DNA of 64,000 bases from Hyphomicrobiales bacterium. Lineage in GTDB: Bacteria; Pseudomonadota; Alphaproteobacteria; Rhizobiales; Rhizobiaceae. Below are positions 8,762-17,818 of this stretch, piece by piece; within the stretch, counting starts at the first letter, position 1; each line of letters begins with the position of its first letter. The stretch is taken from the NCBI GenBank assembly GCA_900469965.1, contig UBZP01000015.1:215806-279805 (forward strand), written 5' to 3'. The translations under genes were made by a program, and so were the position numbers. Under the pieces are notes generated by a model that was not told the origin of the DNA, made no database searches, and was given only the letters and a program-made list of their open reading frames with translations.

Positions 8762-9253
8762 CTATTGCGGCTTTCCGTTTGTCCAGGTGACGTTCTCGCC
8801 GAACAGCGGCACGGTGGAGATCGACATCTTCGCCGAGCCGTCGGTCAGTTCGCGCGAGTGGGCGAGATAGATCAGCGTGTCGTTCTTGCGGTCGTAGATG
8901 CGGGTGACGACCAGCTTCTTCCAGATCAGCGAAAGGCCCGACTTGAACACCTCCTCGCCGCCCTTCGACAGGTCGATCTCGCCGATCGTGATCGGACCGG
9001 TCTGCCGGCAGGCGATGGCGTTGTTGGAGGGATCCTCGAACCAGTTGCCCTTCTGCAGCCGGTCGAGCACGCCGCGGTCGAAATAGGTGATGTGGCAGGT
9101 GACGCCTGCGACGTCCGGGTCGCTGACGGCATCGATCAGGATGTCGTTGCCCATCCAGTCCACTCCGACCTCGCCGACCGTGTCGGCCAGCGTGCCTGTG
9201 GCAAAGAGGGCAAGGCCTGCAGCCAGGGCGATGCGAAGGCGGGAAGCGGTCAT
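8762..9253 (-). CDS. creA: CreA family periplasmic protein
   Basis: 163 residues with an N-terminal signal peptide (SRLRIALAAGLALFATGTLA) and a CreA domain; the conserved GVDWMGNDILIDAVSDPDV, GVTCHITYFDRGVLDRL and KLVVTRIYDRKNDTLIYLAHS segments match the family across its length. The biochemical role of CreA is not established; it is a small exported protein conserved in Proteobacteria. The two cysteines (TCHITYF and AIACRQ) could form a disulphide. Convergent with the exported protein at 8216. Confidence 0.9.
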   Translation of the reverse strand: MTASRLRIALAAGLALFATGTLADTVGEVGVDWMGNDILIDAVSDPDVAGVTCHITYFDRGVLDRLQKGNWFEDPSNNAIACRQTGPITIGEIDLSKGGEEVFKSGLSLIWKKLVVTRIYDRKNDTLIYLAHSRELTDGSAKMSISTVPLFGENVTWTNGKPQ

Positions 9254-9351
9254 GCGGGCGTTCTCCGTGGGTTCGATGCGGGGCGATGAAACGGAATCGA
9301 TTCAAGGCGATATGCGGAAAGTCTCATGCATTGCGGTAGACCTTCTGCCCA

Positions 9352-9498
9352 TCACTTAGGTCCTCTGATGCGCTTTGCAATGGCGAGGCGCAATCCGCGC
9401 GGGCTTCCGGGCGCCTTTGCCGCCGCAATCGTCGCGCGCACTCTCTCGGGCTCGGTGATGGTCAGCTCGTATTCCCAGTCCTTCTCTGTGCCGCCCAT
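9352..9498 (-). CDS. Possible small protein (48 aa)
   Basis: A 48-codon frame starting MGGTEKDWEYELTITEPERV and ending LRLAIAKRIRGPK. Composition looks protein-like (an acidic N-terminal half, then a basic Arg/Lys-rich C-terminal half) and differs from the arginine/proline-rich noise of antisense frames here. It fills the gap between creA and the amidase gene. Only a weak GGAA precedes the ATG. No family recognised. Confidence 0.4.
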   Translation of the reverse strand: MGGTEKDWEYELTITEPERVRATIAAAKAPGSPRGLRLAIAKRIRGPK

Positions 9499-9631
9499 GC
9501 GGGTGATTCCGGGAGACGTTAGGGCGGCTGGAAGCCGGCAGCAACGGGGGCGGCCGACCGAGCCCCCTCATCCCCGTCGCGGTGGGCGGATTTCCGGGGG
9601 CTTGCGATTTGCGCCGGAGAGCGGGTGCGCT

Positions 9632-11101
9632 ATGGATTGCATGCCAAAGCGAAGAATGCCGAAGAAGAAGGGGGCCGAAGTGGATGAATTGACGGCATTG
9701 TCCGCAACCGAACTCTCGCTGCGCATCCATGCCCGCAGCGTCTCCTGCCGGGCAGTGATGCAGGCCTTCCTCGAGCGGATCGAGGCGGTCAACCCGCTCG
9801 TCAACGCGATCGTCAGCCTCAGGGAGGCAGATGAACTGATGGAGGAGGCCGCGGCGGCGGACCGGGTGCTTGCGGAGGGGCGGTCGCGCGGATGGCTGCA
9901 CGGCATGCCGTTCGCGGTCAAGGATCTCTCGGAGGCCAAAGGCGTGCGATGCACCTACGGCTCGCGCCTCTACCGCGATTTCGTCCCGGACTATGACGAC
10001 ATCCATGTCGAGCGCATCCGTGCCGCCGGGGCGATCATCATCGGCAAGACCAATGCGCCGGAAATGGGGCTCGGCTCGCACACCTACAACGATGTCTTCG
10101 GCGTCACGCGCAATCCTTACGACCGGACGAAGAGTGCCGGCGGTTCGTCCGGCGGGGCGGCGGCGGCACTGGCCGCGCGGCTCGTTCCCGTCGCCGACGG
10201 CAGCGACATGATGGGGTCCTTGCGCAACCCGGCGGCCTTCAACAACGTCATCGGTTTCCGGCCGAGCTTCGGCCGCGTGCCCTCGCTCGGCAACGAGCTC
10301 TTTCTCGGCCAGCATGCGGTGAACGGACCGATGGGGCGGAGCGTCGCCGACGTGGCGGCGCTGCTTGCGATCCAGGCGGGCCATGACGCTCGCGATCCGC
10401 TGTCGCTGCCGCGCGAGGATCTTGCGCCGGGCCGGGCAGGGGATCTCGCCGGGGTCAGGATCGGCTGGCTCGGCGACTTCGGCGGCCACCTGCCGTTCGA
10501 GCCCGGCGTCCTGGAGCTCTGCCGTTCGGCGCTAGACGTCTTCGTCGCGATGGGGGCATCCGTCGTCGAGGTGCCGCCGGGCTTCGACATGGACCGCCTC
10601 TGGCAGGGCTGGAGAACATACCGCCATTTCCTCGTGACATCGGCGCAGGCGGCCGACTACGACGATGCGGACAGACGGGTGATGATGAAGCCGGAATTGC
10701 GCTGGGAGATCGAGAACGGGCTGAGGCTTTCGGCCGCCGAGGTCGCGGCGGCCTCTGCGATCCGCAGCGACTGGTACCGATACGTGCTGGCCCTGTTCGA
10801 GCGGTACGAATTCCTGGTGCTGCCGGCGGCGCAGGTGTTCCCCTTCGACGTGGCCACGCACTGGCCGCAGGCGATCGCGGGACGGGCGATGGACACCTAT
10901 CACCGCTGGATGGAGGTGGTGATCGGGCCGACCATGGCCGGGCTGCCCGTGGCCGCCATGCCGGCCGGCTTCAGCCCGGAGGGGCTGCCCGCCGGCATCC
11001 AGATCATCGGACCGCCGCGCGCGGACCGGGCGGTGCTGCAGGTCGCCGCAAGCTATGAGGCGCACACCGGCTGGGCGGCACGGCTGCCCGCGATCGGCTG
11101 A
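9632..11101 (+). CDS. Amidase signature family amidohydrolase
   Basis: Ser-cisSer-Lys hydrolase of about 490 residues. The catalytic lysine is in MPFAVKDLSEAKGVRCTYGS, the glycine/serine-rich signature in KSAGGSSGGAAAALAARLVP, and the nucleophilic serine in the DGSDMMGSLRNPA motif. The DMMGSLRNPA variant, rather than the common GGSIRxPA, belongs to a subgroup acting on aryl or acyl amides; substrate unknown. Two starts are plausible: ATG 9632 with GGAGAG ten bases upstream, or GTG 9680 preceded by GAAGGGGG and closer to the conserved N-terminus (DELTALSATELSLRI). The ATG is reported. A hairpin-forming repeat follows the stop codon. Confidence 0.9.
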   Translation: MDCMPKRRMPKKKGAEVDELTALSATELSLRIHARSVSCRAVMQAFLERIEAVNPLVNAIVSLREADELMEEAAAADRVLAEGRSRGWLHGMPFAVKDLSEAKGVRCTYGSRLYRDFVPDYDDIHVERIRAAGAIIIGKTNAPEMGLGSHTYNDVFGVTRNPYDRTKSAGGSSGGAAAALAARLVPVADGSDMMGSLRNPAAFNNVIGFRPSFGRVPSLGNELFLGQHAVNGPMGRSVADVAALLAIQAGHDARDPLSLPREDLAPGRAGDLAGVRIGWLGDFGGHLPFEPGVLELCRSALDVFVAMGASVVEVPPGFDMDRLWQGWRTYRHFLVTSAQAADYDDADRRVMMKPELRWEIENGLRLSAAEVAAASAIRSDWYRYVLALFERYEFLVLPAAQVFPFDVATHWPQAIAGRAMDTYHRWMEVVIGPTMAGLPVAAMPAGFSPEGLPAGIQIIGPPRADRAVLQVAASYEAHTGWAARLPAIG

Positions 11102-11113
11102 AGCATCAGGGAT

Positions 11114-11147
11114 CCAGTGCCGGGCGCCCCAGGGTGCCGGGCACTGG
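11114..11147. repeat. Inverted repeat downstream of the amidase gene
   Basis: CCAGTGCC (11114-11121) and GGCACTGG (11140-11147) form an eight-base-pair stem, with related GGTGCCGGGC units repeated just after it. No T-tract follows, so this is either a factor-assisted transcription end or a palindromic repeat unit. Confidence 0.5.
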
Positions 11148-11240
11148 GTGCCGGGCATTGTGATTTGGCGATTGCGCGGAGCGGACGTATCCTCAAGACG
11201 GTGCGGCCGCATCCGGGCCGCCGGGCATCGGGAGGGATCC

Positions 11241-11444
11241 ATGGGGCGCAGATACATCGACTGCCGGGAATTTCCGAGCGTGATGAAGTGCACGATCGCC
11301 ATCTCCGCCGACAGCGAGGAGGAACTGGTCAACGCCGCCGTGCTGCACGCCGTGAGCGTTCATGGCCACCAGGACACGCCGGCCTTCCGCGCCGAGATCC
11401 GCAAGGCCATCCATGACGGCATGCCGCCGCTGAAGGTGGCCTGA
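11241..11444 (+). CDS. DUF1059 domain protein
   Basis: A 67-residue small cytosolic protein starting MGRRYIDCREFPSVMKCTIA and ending KAIHDGMPPLKVA, matching DUF1059 over its length, including the conserved paired cysteines (DCREFP and MKCTI) and the SADSEEEL helix start. GGGAGGG lies directly upstream. Members are widespread in bacteria but without established function; the conserved cysteines suggest metal or redox chemistry (inference). Confidence 0.85.
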   Translation: MGRRYIDCREFPSVMKCTIAISADSEEELVNAAVLHAVSVHGHQDTPAFRAEIRKAIHDGMPPLKVA

Positions 11445-11927
11445 AACACCGCAACCGGCCGGATCCGGTCCGACACCTGACGGGCGACGAGGATCGCGCG
11501 GACACCCCTTGCGCGCGGTGGCCGCGTTTGCGTCTCATCCGCCACATTGTCGTCCAGACGGGCCGGCTCGCGCCTCGTTCCCGCCCTTTCTCCTTCATTA
11601 GCAGGTAAAGTATTTCACCGGCCCGCCGGCGCCCGGCCTGCGGCCCGCGAGAAAATTTTCGACGGCGGTTTTCGCCATGAATGCCGTTGAAAACGCTGGA
11701 TGATTTACGTCCTCGACCAGCCCGCCGCCCGGTCCGACCGGCGCATTCCGGGACGCCGTAAAGGATTTGCTTACCATAGTTTGACAGCATTTCGGTCATT
11801 GTTTCGACCAGCGTGCATGGCACGGGGCGCCCAGAAGCGGGCGCTGCGACGCCATCAGGCCGGTCCCGACGACAATCCGTTCGATTGGCGCCGGATCGAG
11901 TAACCAGTAGTTTGGGTAACGAGTATC
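11445..11927. other. Intergenic region, no convincing gene
   Basis: About 480 bases between the DUF1059 gene and the DUF2778 gene. Short open frames on both strands have arginine/proline-rich shadow composition. A somewhat AT-richer segment near 11755-11805 (TTGCTTACCATAGTTTGACA) could carry the promoter for the gene at 11928. Confidence 0.5.
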
Positions 11928-13106
11928 ATGGCGTCATTTGTCGTTGCGTGCGGTGACCATCCCTCCCGTTCCGGGGGGCGCTCCATCCTCAAGACCACGC
12001 GCGGCATGCTCTTCGGCGCGATGGCCATGGGCCTTTCAATCGCCGCCGGCGCCTGGGTCGCGGCCGGGCTCGCCACGGTCCAGCCCGCTGCCTCTCCGGC
12101 CGCTGCCGCCAAGCAGGGGCGGCTGCAGGCCTCTCTCGAAATGCCGCCGGTGAAGAAGACGCCGGGCGAACGCAATATTCGCGTGAAGAAGTTCTCGCGG
12201 CTGTCGAAGACGCCGGCCGACCAGCTCTGGCCGGCGGGCCTCACGGTCTCGGTGATCAAGGAACACTACGACCGGCGCGCCGCTCTCGCCGCCGCCAAGA
12301 TCGAGCGCGAGACGGCAAGGACGGCGAAGGCCTATGCGCTGGCCGGCTTCTCGCGGGCCGAGGCCGGCACCGTGGCGGCGGCGGATGTGACCGTGCAGAC
12401 GTCGCTGGTCACCGCGCTCGTCGATCCGAACGTTGCCCGCCAGCCGCTCGACAAGCCCTTCGACCTGGTCCTTCCGGAAGAGGCGGCCGAACTCGGCCTG
12501 CCCGACCAGATCCCGCTGCCGGAGGCCCGGCCGCGGCGGCTGGCGAAGGTCGACGACGCGGCCAGCGAGCGCCAGCCCGCCAAGCCTGCCGCGCGCGAAC
12601 TCGCCTATGCCAGCCCGTCGCAGTTGAAGGACGACGACGAGGTCCGGCAGACGCGGCCCGGCCTGTTCAGCGGCTTCGGCCGGAAGGCGCGGGGACGCAC
12701 CGCCTATTACGACATCTCCGCCGGGATCGTGCACCTGCCGAACGGCGAGCGGCTGGAGGCCCATTCCGGCATCGGCAAGATGCGCGACAACCCGCGTTAC
12801 GCCCATATGAAGATGCGCGGCCCGACGCCGCCCGGCACCTTCAAGCTCTCCATGCGCGAGAAGCTGTTCCATGGCGTGCAGGCCCTGCGGATGACCTCGG
12901 TCGACGGCCAGCACCCGCTCGGCCGGACCGGCCTCCTGACGCATTCCTACCTGCTGGGGGCGAGCGGTAACTCGCATGGCTGCGTGGCGTTCAAGAACTA
13001 TCCGCGCTTCCTCGCCGCCTTCAAGCGGGGCGAGATCGACACGCTGGTCGTCGTGCCCAGCATCGGCAGTTCGCGGCTGGCCTCGCTGATCGGCAAGCGG
13101 ATCTAG
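11928..13106 (+). CDS. DUF2778 (L,D-transpeptidase-like) envelope protein
   Basis: 392 residues: an N-terminal membrane/signal segment (GMLFGAMAMGLSIAAGAWVA, about residues 26-45), a long disordered Pro/Ala/Lys linker, and a C-terminal DUF2778 domain (about residues 255-385) containing TAYYDISAGIVHLPNGE, the AHSGIGKMRDNPRYAHMKM segment and the catalytic-type SGNSHGCVAFKNY. The His/Cys arrangement resembles L,D-transpeptidases and the Tlde1 type VI effector, which share this domain; no immunity gene or T6SS is nearby, so a housekeeping peptidoglycan role is more likely. ATG 11928 has a weak ribosome site, and a start around ATG 12006 is also possible. Confidence 0.82.
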   Translation: MASFVVACGDHPSRSGGRSILKTTRGMLFGAMAMGLSIAAGAWVAAGLATVQPAASPAAAAKQGRLQASLEMPPVKKTPGERNIRVKKFSRLSKTPADQLWPAGLTVSVIKEHYDRRAALAAAKIERETARTAKAYALAGFSRAEAGTVAAADVTVQTSLVTALVDPNVARQPLDKPFDLVLPEEAAELGLPDQIPLPEARPRRLAKVDDAASERQPAKPAARELAYASPSQLKDDDEVRQTRPGLFSGFGRKARGRTAYYDISAGIVHLPNGERLEAHSGIGKMRDNPRYAHMKMRGPTPPGTFKLSMREKLFHGVQALRMTSVDGQHPLGRTGLLTHSYLLGASGNSHGCVAFKNYPRFLAAFKRGEIDTLVVVPSIGSSRLASLIGKRI

Positions 13107-13409
13107 TCCTGCAAGGGGTCCCCTCCCAAAGGGGCATTCCCGGCGGCACGCCTACGAGGCCACGAGCCATCTTCCGGCGTCCGACATCGAACTCCGGTGT
13201 CCAGCGGCGTATTGCCGGCAGCCGTCGCCGGCCGGGCATGCCGACCGGCGGAATTGAATTCTCTCGCTCGTGGCGTTCTTCCGGCGACGCCGGCGCGTTG
13301 AAAGCGCCCGCACGCGCGGCGCCGCGCACGGACCTGCTCCCGCAGGTGCCGTGCCCGCATGCGATCCCGTATCCGGACGGTCGTTGCCGACATCCGGACG
13401 ATGAGGGCG
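13107..13409. other. Intergenic region, GC-rich with hairpins
   Basis: About 300 bases between convergent genes. No believable open frame. A GGGGTCCCC palindrome near 13117 and repeated CCGGCG inverted units around 13210-13300 could act as transcription ends for either gene. Confidence 0.45.
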
Positions 13410-13844
13410 CTATGCCATGAACAGCCGGCGCAGCACGGCAAAGAAGCCCGGAGGCTTCGGTGCCAGGATGGCCCGGATCTGTGCCGCCGCCGTTCCGGCG
13501 CTCACGGCCGATCCGTAGTGGCAGTAGCAGATGACCTCGTGCAACTCGTCGTCAGACAGTTCGAAGAACCGCCGCGCCTCGCCGTAGGTGTCGTCGGCCA
13601 GCCCGGCTGACCGCAGGACCGGATCGGCGAAGGCCACCGAGATCGGCGAGCCGTCACCCCGCATGGCGTTGCGGACGCTCGGCGACTGGTGTTCGGTCTG
13701 GCGTAGCGTCGACAGGTGCCAATGCGGGTTCTTCTCAAGGAGTTCCGCCCAGCGCTCGAGGCGCTCCGTGCGCGTCAATGTCTGAGCCGGAAAGGTCTCG
13801 ACTTCTGCAACAAGCCGCAGTTGTTCTACTGTTTGATGCTTCAT
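13410..13844 (-). CDS. Conserved hypothetical protein
   Basis: 144 residues starting MKHQTVEQLRLVAEVETFPA with GGGAG upstream. The protein has an N-terminal helical region with repeated Glu/Leu heptads (TRTERLERWAELLEKNPHW), a central stretch with DDTYGEARRFFELSDDELHE, and a CYCHYG motif before a C-terminal amphipathic end (FFAVLRRLFMA). Composition is normal for a real gene. I do not recognise the family or a catalytic motif. Possibly a small cytosolic regulatory protein; role unknown. Confidence 0.72.
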   Translation of the reverse strand: MKHQTVEQLRLVAEVETFPAQTLTRTERLERWAELLEKNPHWHLSTLRQTEHQSPSVRNAMRGDGSPISVAFADPVLRSAGLADDTYGEARRFFELSDDELHEVICYCHYGSAVSAGTAAAQIRAILAPKPPGFFAVLRRLFMA

Positions 13845-14041
13845 CTTGGACTCCCATTTGAGGATGGATGTTCCGTCCCCCAATGCTCATGCAGCCCCCG
13901 GATGAAGGGTGACTCCACCGGGCGCAGATGTCCAATCACGATCGGAGATTTTCGTCGCCGGTTGCTGTTTGACTCAGCGGCCCGCGGCGGCCAAGCGCAT
14001 TCGGCGGGTGCGCTACCGGACACTCCCCGCGGACTGCAGGC

Positions 14042-16726
14042 TCACACCTTCTCCACGAACCCGTCGAGCACCTTCTTCTGGCCGGCGCGGTCGAAGTCGA
14101 TGGTGAGCTTGTTGCCCTCGATCGCGGCGATGTTGCCGTTGCCGAACTTCAGGTGGAAGACGCGGTCGCCGAGGGCAAAGCGCGAGGGCTCGCTGGTGGT
14201 CGACTTCGCGACCAGTTCGCCCTCGATGGTGCGCGCCCGCGGGCCGCTCTCGCCGTAGCCGATGCGCTCGACCGCATGGCCGGAGCGGCTGCCCCAGTTG
14301 TCGCGCGTGGCGTCGGTCTTGTTCTGCTGGGCGCGGCGCCAGCCGGGGGTGGAATAGGCGTTCTGGAACGGCTCCTGCTTGTCGAAGCGCGACTGGCCGT
14401 AGCCGCCGCGCCCGCCGTAGCCGCCATAGGACTGCTCGGTCTCGGCGACCTCGACATGGGCCTCGGGCAGTTCGTCGAGGAAGCGCGAGGGGATCGTCGA
14501 CTGCCACAGGCCGTGGATGCGGCGGTTGGAGACGAACCAGATGTGGCAGTTGCGCTTGGCGCGGGTCAGCCCGACATAGGCGAGCCGGCGCTCTTCCTCG
14601 AGACCGGCGCGGCCGCCCTCGTCGAGCGCGCGCTGGTGGGGAAACAGGCCTTCCTCCCAGCCGGGCAGGAAGACGGTCTCGAATTCCAGCCCCTTGGCCG
14701 AGTGCAGCGTCATGATCGAGACGGCGTCGAGATCCTCGTTCTGCTCGGCGTCCATGACGAGCGAGACGTGCTCGAGGAAGCCGCGCATGCTTTCGAACTG
14801 CTCCATCGAGCGGACCAGTTCCTTCAGGTTCTCCAGCCGGCCGGGGGCTTCGGCCGACTTGTCGTTCTGCCGCATCGCGGTGTAGCCGCTCTCGTCGAGG
14901 ATCTGCTCGGCAAGCTCGGTGTGCGGGGTGGTCTCCAAAAGCGCCGACCAGCGCTTGAAGTCGGCGACGACATCGAACAGCGCCTTGCGCGCCTTCGGCT
15001 TCAGTTCGTCGGTCTCGACCATGTCGGCTGCCGCGGCCAGCATCGGGATGTCGCGGGCGCGAGCATAGTCGTGCAGGTTGCGGATCGTGGTGTCGCCCAG
15101 CCCGCGCTTCGGCGTGTTGACGATGCGCTCGAAGGCGAGGTCGTCGGCCGGCTGGCAGACGAGGCGGAAATAGGCCATGGCGTCGCGGATCTCGAGCCGC
15201 TCGTAGAAGCGCGGGCCGCCGATGACGCGGTAGTTCAGGCCGAGGGTGACGAAGCGGTCTTCGAACTCGCGCATCTGGAAGGAGGCGCGCACCAGGATCG
15301 CCATGTCGTTGAGGTTGTGGCGCCGGCCATTCCTGTCCGGCCGCTGCAGGCTCTCGATCGTCTCGCCGACGGCGCGGGCTTCCTCTTCCGAATCCCAGGC
15401 GGCGTGGACGACGACCTTGCCGTCCTCGGGGTCGTGGCGGTCGGTGAACAGCGTCTTGCCGAGCCGGCCCTCGTTGTGGGCGATCAGGTGGCCGGCGGCA
15501 CCGAGGATATGGGCGGTCGAGCGGTAGTTGCGCTCCAGCTTGATCACCTTGGCGCCGGGGAAATCCTTCTCGAAGCGCAGGATGTTGTCGACCTCGGCGC
15601 CGCGCCAGCCATAGATCGACTGGTCGTCGTCGCCGACGCAGCAGATGTTTATCTGCTGCTTTTCGTTTGCGCTCACGCTGTCGCCGCTGCGCGGCTCGCT
15701 CCGCGAGGGCGCGCCATCGGGCGCGACGGCCTCCTGGCCTTGCCGTCCTTCGGACGGATAGGCGCCTGTATCATCCCATGGTCCGGAACGTGGTGCGGCT
15801 TGCATCTCCTCCGCAAGGGGGGAGATCGGGCGACGGGTCGACCGTTGCGCCAGCAACCTCAGCCACATGTACTGGGCGGTGTTGGTGTCCTGGTACTCGT
15901 CCACCAGGATGTAGCGGAACTTCTGGTGGTAGTCCTTGAGGATATCCGGATGGGTGCGCAGGATGCGGATCGGGTGCAGCAGCAGGTCGCCGAAGTCGCA
16001 GGCGTTCAGCGTCTTCAGGCGGTTCTGGTAGGCGGCGTAGAGTTCGCGGCCCTTGCCGTTGGCGAAGGCGCGGGCGTCGCCCTCGGGGATCTGCGCCGGA
16101 TCCAGCCCCTTGTTCTTCCAGGTGTCGATCATGCCGGCGAACTGCTTGGCCGGCCAGCGCTTGTCGTCCAGCCCTTCGGCCTGGATGATCTGCTTGATCA
16201 GGCGGACGACGTCGTCGGTGTCGAGGATGGTGAAGTCGGACCGCAGCCCGACGAGCTCGGCGTGGCGGCGCAAGAGCTTGACGCCGATCGAGTGGAAGGT
16301 GCCGAGCCAGGGCATGCCCTCGACGGCGCCGCCGACCAAGAGGCCGATGCGCTCCTTCATCTCGCGCGCCGCCTTGTTGGTGAAGGTGACGGCGAGGATC
16401 TGCGAGGGATAGGCGCGGCCGGTCGCGAGGATATGGGCGATGCGGGTGGTCAAGACGCGCGTCTTGCCGGTGCCGGCGCCGGCGAGCACGAGCACCGGTC
16501 CGTCCAGCGTCTCGACCGCCTCGCGCTGCTCCGGGTTCAGGCCGGAGAGATAGTCGGGCACGCGGTGCTGATCGCGGGCGGCCATGGCGCGCGCGGCGAT
16601 GCCGCCGGTCGGGCCCGGTCCGGCCGTGGAAGGGGCTGCCGGGGACCTCGGGCCGGGGGCAGGGGCCTTCTTCAGCGCCGGATCGTCGTCGTCGAAGAAG
16701 GGAATGTCGTCGTAACCGCTCATCAT
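14042..16726 (-). CDS. uvrD: UvrD/PcrA-type DNA helicase with an unusual internal insertion
   Basis: Superfamily 1A 3'-5' helicase of about 894 residues, acting in nucleotide excision repair and removal of proteins from DNA. Motif I is VLAGAGTGKTRVL, motif II VDEYQDTN, motif III DDDQSIYGWRGAEV, motif IV ERNYRSTAHIL, motifs V/VI MTLHSAKGLEF and YVGLTRAK. A Gly/Tyr-rich linker (SYGGYGGRGGYGQ) precedes the C-terminal Tudor-like region (GDRVFHLKFGNGNIAAI). Between motif II (LRLLAQ) and motif III (INICCVGDDDQ) lie about 63 extra codons of low-complexity sequence, described as a separate repeat. The start is ATG 16726, or ATG 16723 one codon later; a TTG at 16735 is less likely. Confidence 0.96.
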   Translation of the reverse strand: MMSGYDDIPFFDDDDPALKKAPAPGPRSPAAPSTAGPGPTGGIAARAMAARDQHRVPDYLSGLNPEQREAVETLDGPVLVLAGAGTGKTRVLTTRIAHILATGRAYPSQILAVTFTNKAAREMKERIGLLVGGAVEGMPWLGTFHSIGVKLLRRHAELVGLRSDFTILDTDDVVRLIKQIIQAEGLDDKRWPAKQFAGMIDTWKNKGLDPAQIPEGDARAFANGKGRELYAAYQNRLKTLNACDFGDLLLHPIRILRTHPDILKDYHQKFRYILVDEYQDTNTAQYMWLRLLAQRSTRRPISPLAEEMQAAPRSGPWDDTGAYPSEGRQGQEAVAPDGAPSRSEPRSGDSVSANEKQQINICCVGDDDQSIYGWRGAEVDNILRFEKDFPGAKVIKLERNYRSTAHILGAAGHLIAHNEGRLGKTLFTDRHDPEDGKVVVHAAWDSEEEARAVGETIESLQRPDRNGRRHNLNDMAILVRASFQMREFEDRFVTLGLNYRVIGGPRFYERLEIRDAMAYFRLVCQPADDLAFERIVNTPKRGLGDTTIRNLHDYARARDIPMLAAAADMVETDELKPKARKALFDVVADFKRWSALLETTPHTELAEQILDESGYTAMRQNDKSAEAPGRLENLKELVRSMEQFESMRGFLEHVSLVMDAEQNEDLDAVSIMTLHSAKGLEFETVFLPGWEEGLFPHQRALDEGGRAGLEEERRLAYVGLTRAKRNCHIWFVSNRRIHGLWQSTIPSRFLDELPEAHVEVAETEQSYGGYGGRGGYGQSRFDKQEPFQNAYSTPGWRRAQQNKTDATRDNWGSRSGHAVERIGYGESGPRARTIEGELVAKSTTSEPSRFALGDRVFHLKFGNGNIAAIEGNKLTIDFDRAGQKKVLDGFVEKV
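15656..15844. repeat. Palindrome-rich element inserted in frame within uvrD
   Basis: A 189-base segment encoding roughly RSTRRPISPLAEEMQ through SVSANEKQ, absent from ordinary UvrD between motifs II and III. It is packed with hairpins: CCGTCC-TTC-GGACGG (15743-15757), ATCTCCTCC-GCAA-GGGGGGAGAT (15804-15826) and GGCC-TCCT-GGCC (15728-15739). The reading ISPLAEEM resembles translations of rhizobial intergenic palindromic repeats (SPLxGEM type). Length divisible by three keeps uvrD open. Confidence 0.7.
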
Positions 16727-16833
16727 GCGGCCCAATGTAGTGATTCGGGGCCGAAAGGCCAGTTGCGCGTTCCTCTTTTATTCCGGTCGCCTGCCGGCAA
16801 GCGGGCGGCCGGACATGAGGGAGCGGGCGTCTC

Positions 16834-17520
16834 CTACTGGTAGACGACGATGCGGGCGTGCTGCGGCACGCGGGTGTAGAGGTCGATCACGTCCTGGTTC
16901 ATCAGGCGGACGCAACCGGAGGAGACCGCCTTGCCGATCGAACGCCATTCCGGATTTCCGTGCAGGCGGTAGAGCGTGTCCTCGCCGTTCTGGAAAATAT
17001 AGAGCGCGCGCGCGCCGAGCGGGTTCTTCAGGCCCGGCTCCATGCCGCCGTTCTCGATGGAGTATTTCGCAAGCTCCGGCTGGCGGGCGACCATCTCGTT
17101 CGGCGGCTTCCAGCGCGGCCAGGCCTGGCGCCAGTGGATGACGCCTTCGCCCTGCCAGGCAAAGCCCTCGCGGCCGATGCCGACGCCGTAGCGCATCGCC
17201 GTCCCGCCCGGCTCGATGACGTAGAGGAAGCGCTTCGGGGTGTCGACGACGACCGTGCCGGCGGGCTCGCCGGTCGGGTCGATCACCCGCTGGCGGTAGA
17301 ACTGCGGGTCGATCTCCTGGTAGGGCACCGGGGGAATCAGGAAGCCGCCGTCCTCGACCGGGCCGTACATCACCTGCAGCTCCGCATCGCTCGGCGGCAC
17401 GATGGGACGCCGGGGCGCGACCGGGACGGGGGCGTAGCCACGCGGCATGGACGTGGAGCAGCTTGCCAGTGCCGCCGACGCGGCTGCCAGTAGGAACGTT
17501 CTCCGGGAAGTGGGCGACAT
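16834..17520 (-). CDS. L,D-transpeptidase (YkuD family), lipoprotein or Tat-exported
   Basis: Envelope enzyme making 3-3 peptidoglycan cross-links or attaching proteins to peptidoglycan. The 228-residue product begins MSPTSRRTFLLAAASAALAS, with a twin-arginine motif (SRRTFL) and a lipobox-like LASC, so it may be a Tat-translocated lipoprotein. The YkuD domain covers about residues 95-226, ending with the catalytic SIGKAVSSGCVRLMNQDVID (Ser-Gly-Cys-x-Arg). The preceding HGNPEW supplies the conserved histidine. The upstream open frame lacks domain support. Second transpeptidase-like gene in the window after the DUF2778 protein. Confidence 0.93.
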   Translation of the reverse strand: MSPTSRRTFLLAAASAALASCSTSMPRGYAPVPVAPRRPIVPPSDAELQVMYGPVEDGGFLIPPVPYQEIDPQFYRQRVIDPTGEPAGTVVVDTPKRFLYVIEPGGTAMRYGVGIGREGFAWQGEGVIHWRQAWPRWKPPNEMVARQPELAKYSIENGGMEPGLKNPLGARALYIFQNGEDTLYRLHGNPEWRSIGKAVSSGCVRLMNQDVIDLYTRVPQHARIVVYQ

Positions 17521-17818
17521 GCGATGCGGGTCTTTCGAGGCGGGGTTGTGCGGGTGCTGCGATCCGTAGCGAAGTTGTCTGCGTAAACGCAAGACGGGTC
17601 TGCGATCACATCTTTGTCACGGCGGCCGCGGTTCCTTCAAGCAAAGCCTGTGCGCCGCCCCGGCCGCCCACGCATGTCGGCGCGCCGGTGGTGCGCTTCG
17701 GCAACGCTCCCGGATGCCAGCCGCGCCCTCGCTGATGGACCTGTCCTAGCTTCCGTTGACAAAGGAGTTTCAGATTGGTCTGTCTGAAGATGTTTGAAAA
17801 TTGGGGTAGCCGTTCACC

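Noticed and set aside
11700-11903. 67-codon frame before the DUF2778 gene
   Set aside because: Arginine-rich, no conserved pattern and no ribosome site; more likely leader DNA.
11928-13106. DUF2778 protein as a type VI toxin
   Set aside because: The domain is shared with Tlde1 effectors, but there is no secretion or immunity gene nearby and such proteins are common in rhizobia; a housekeeping role is more likely.
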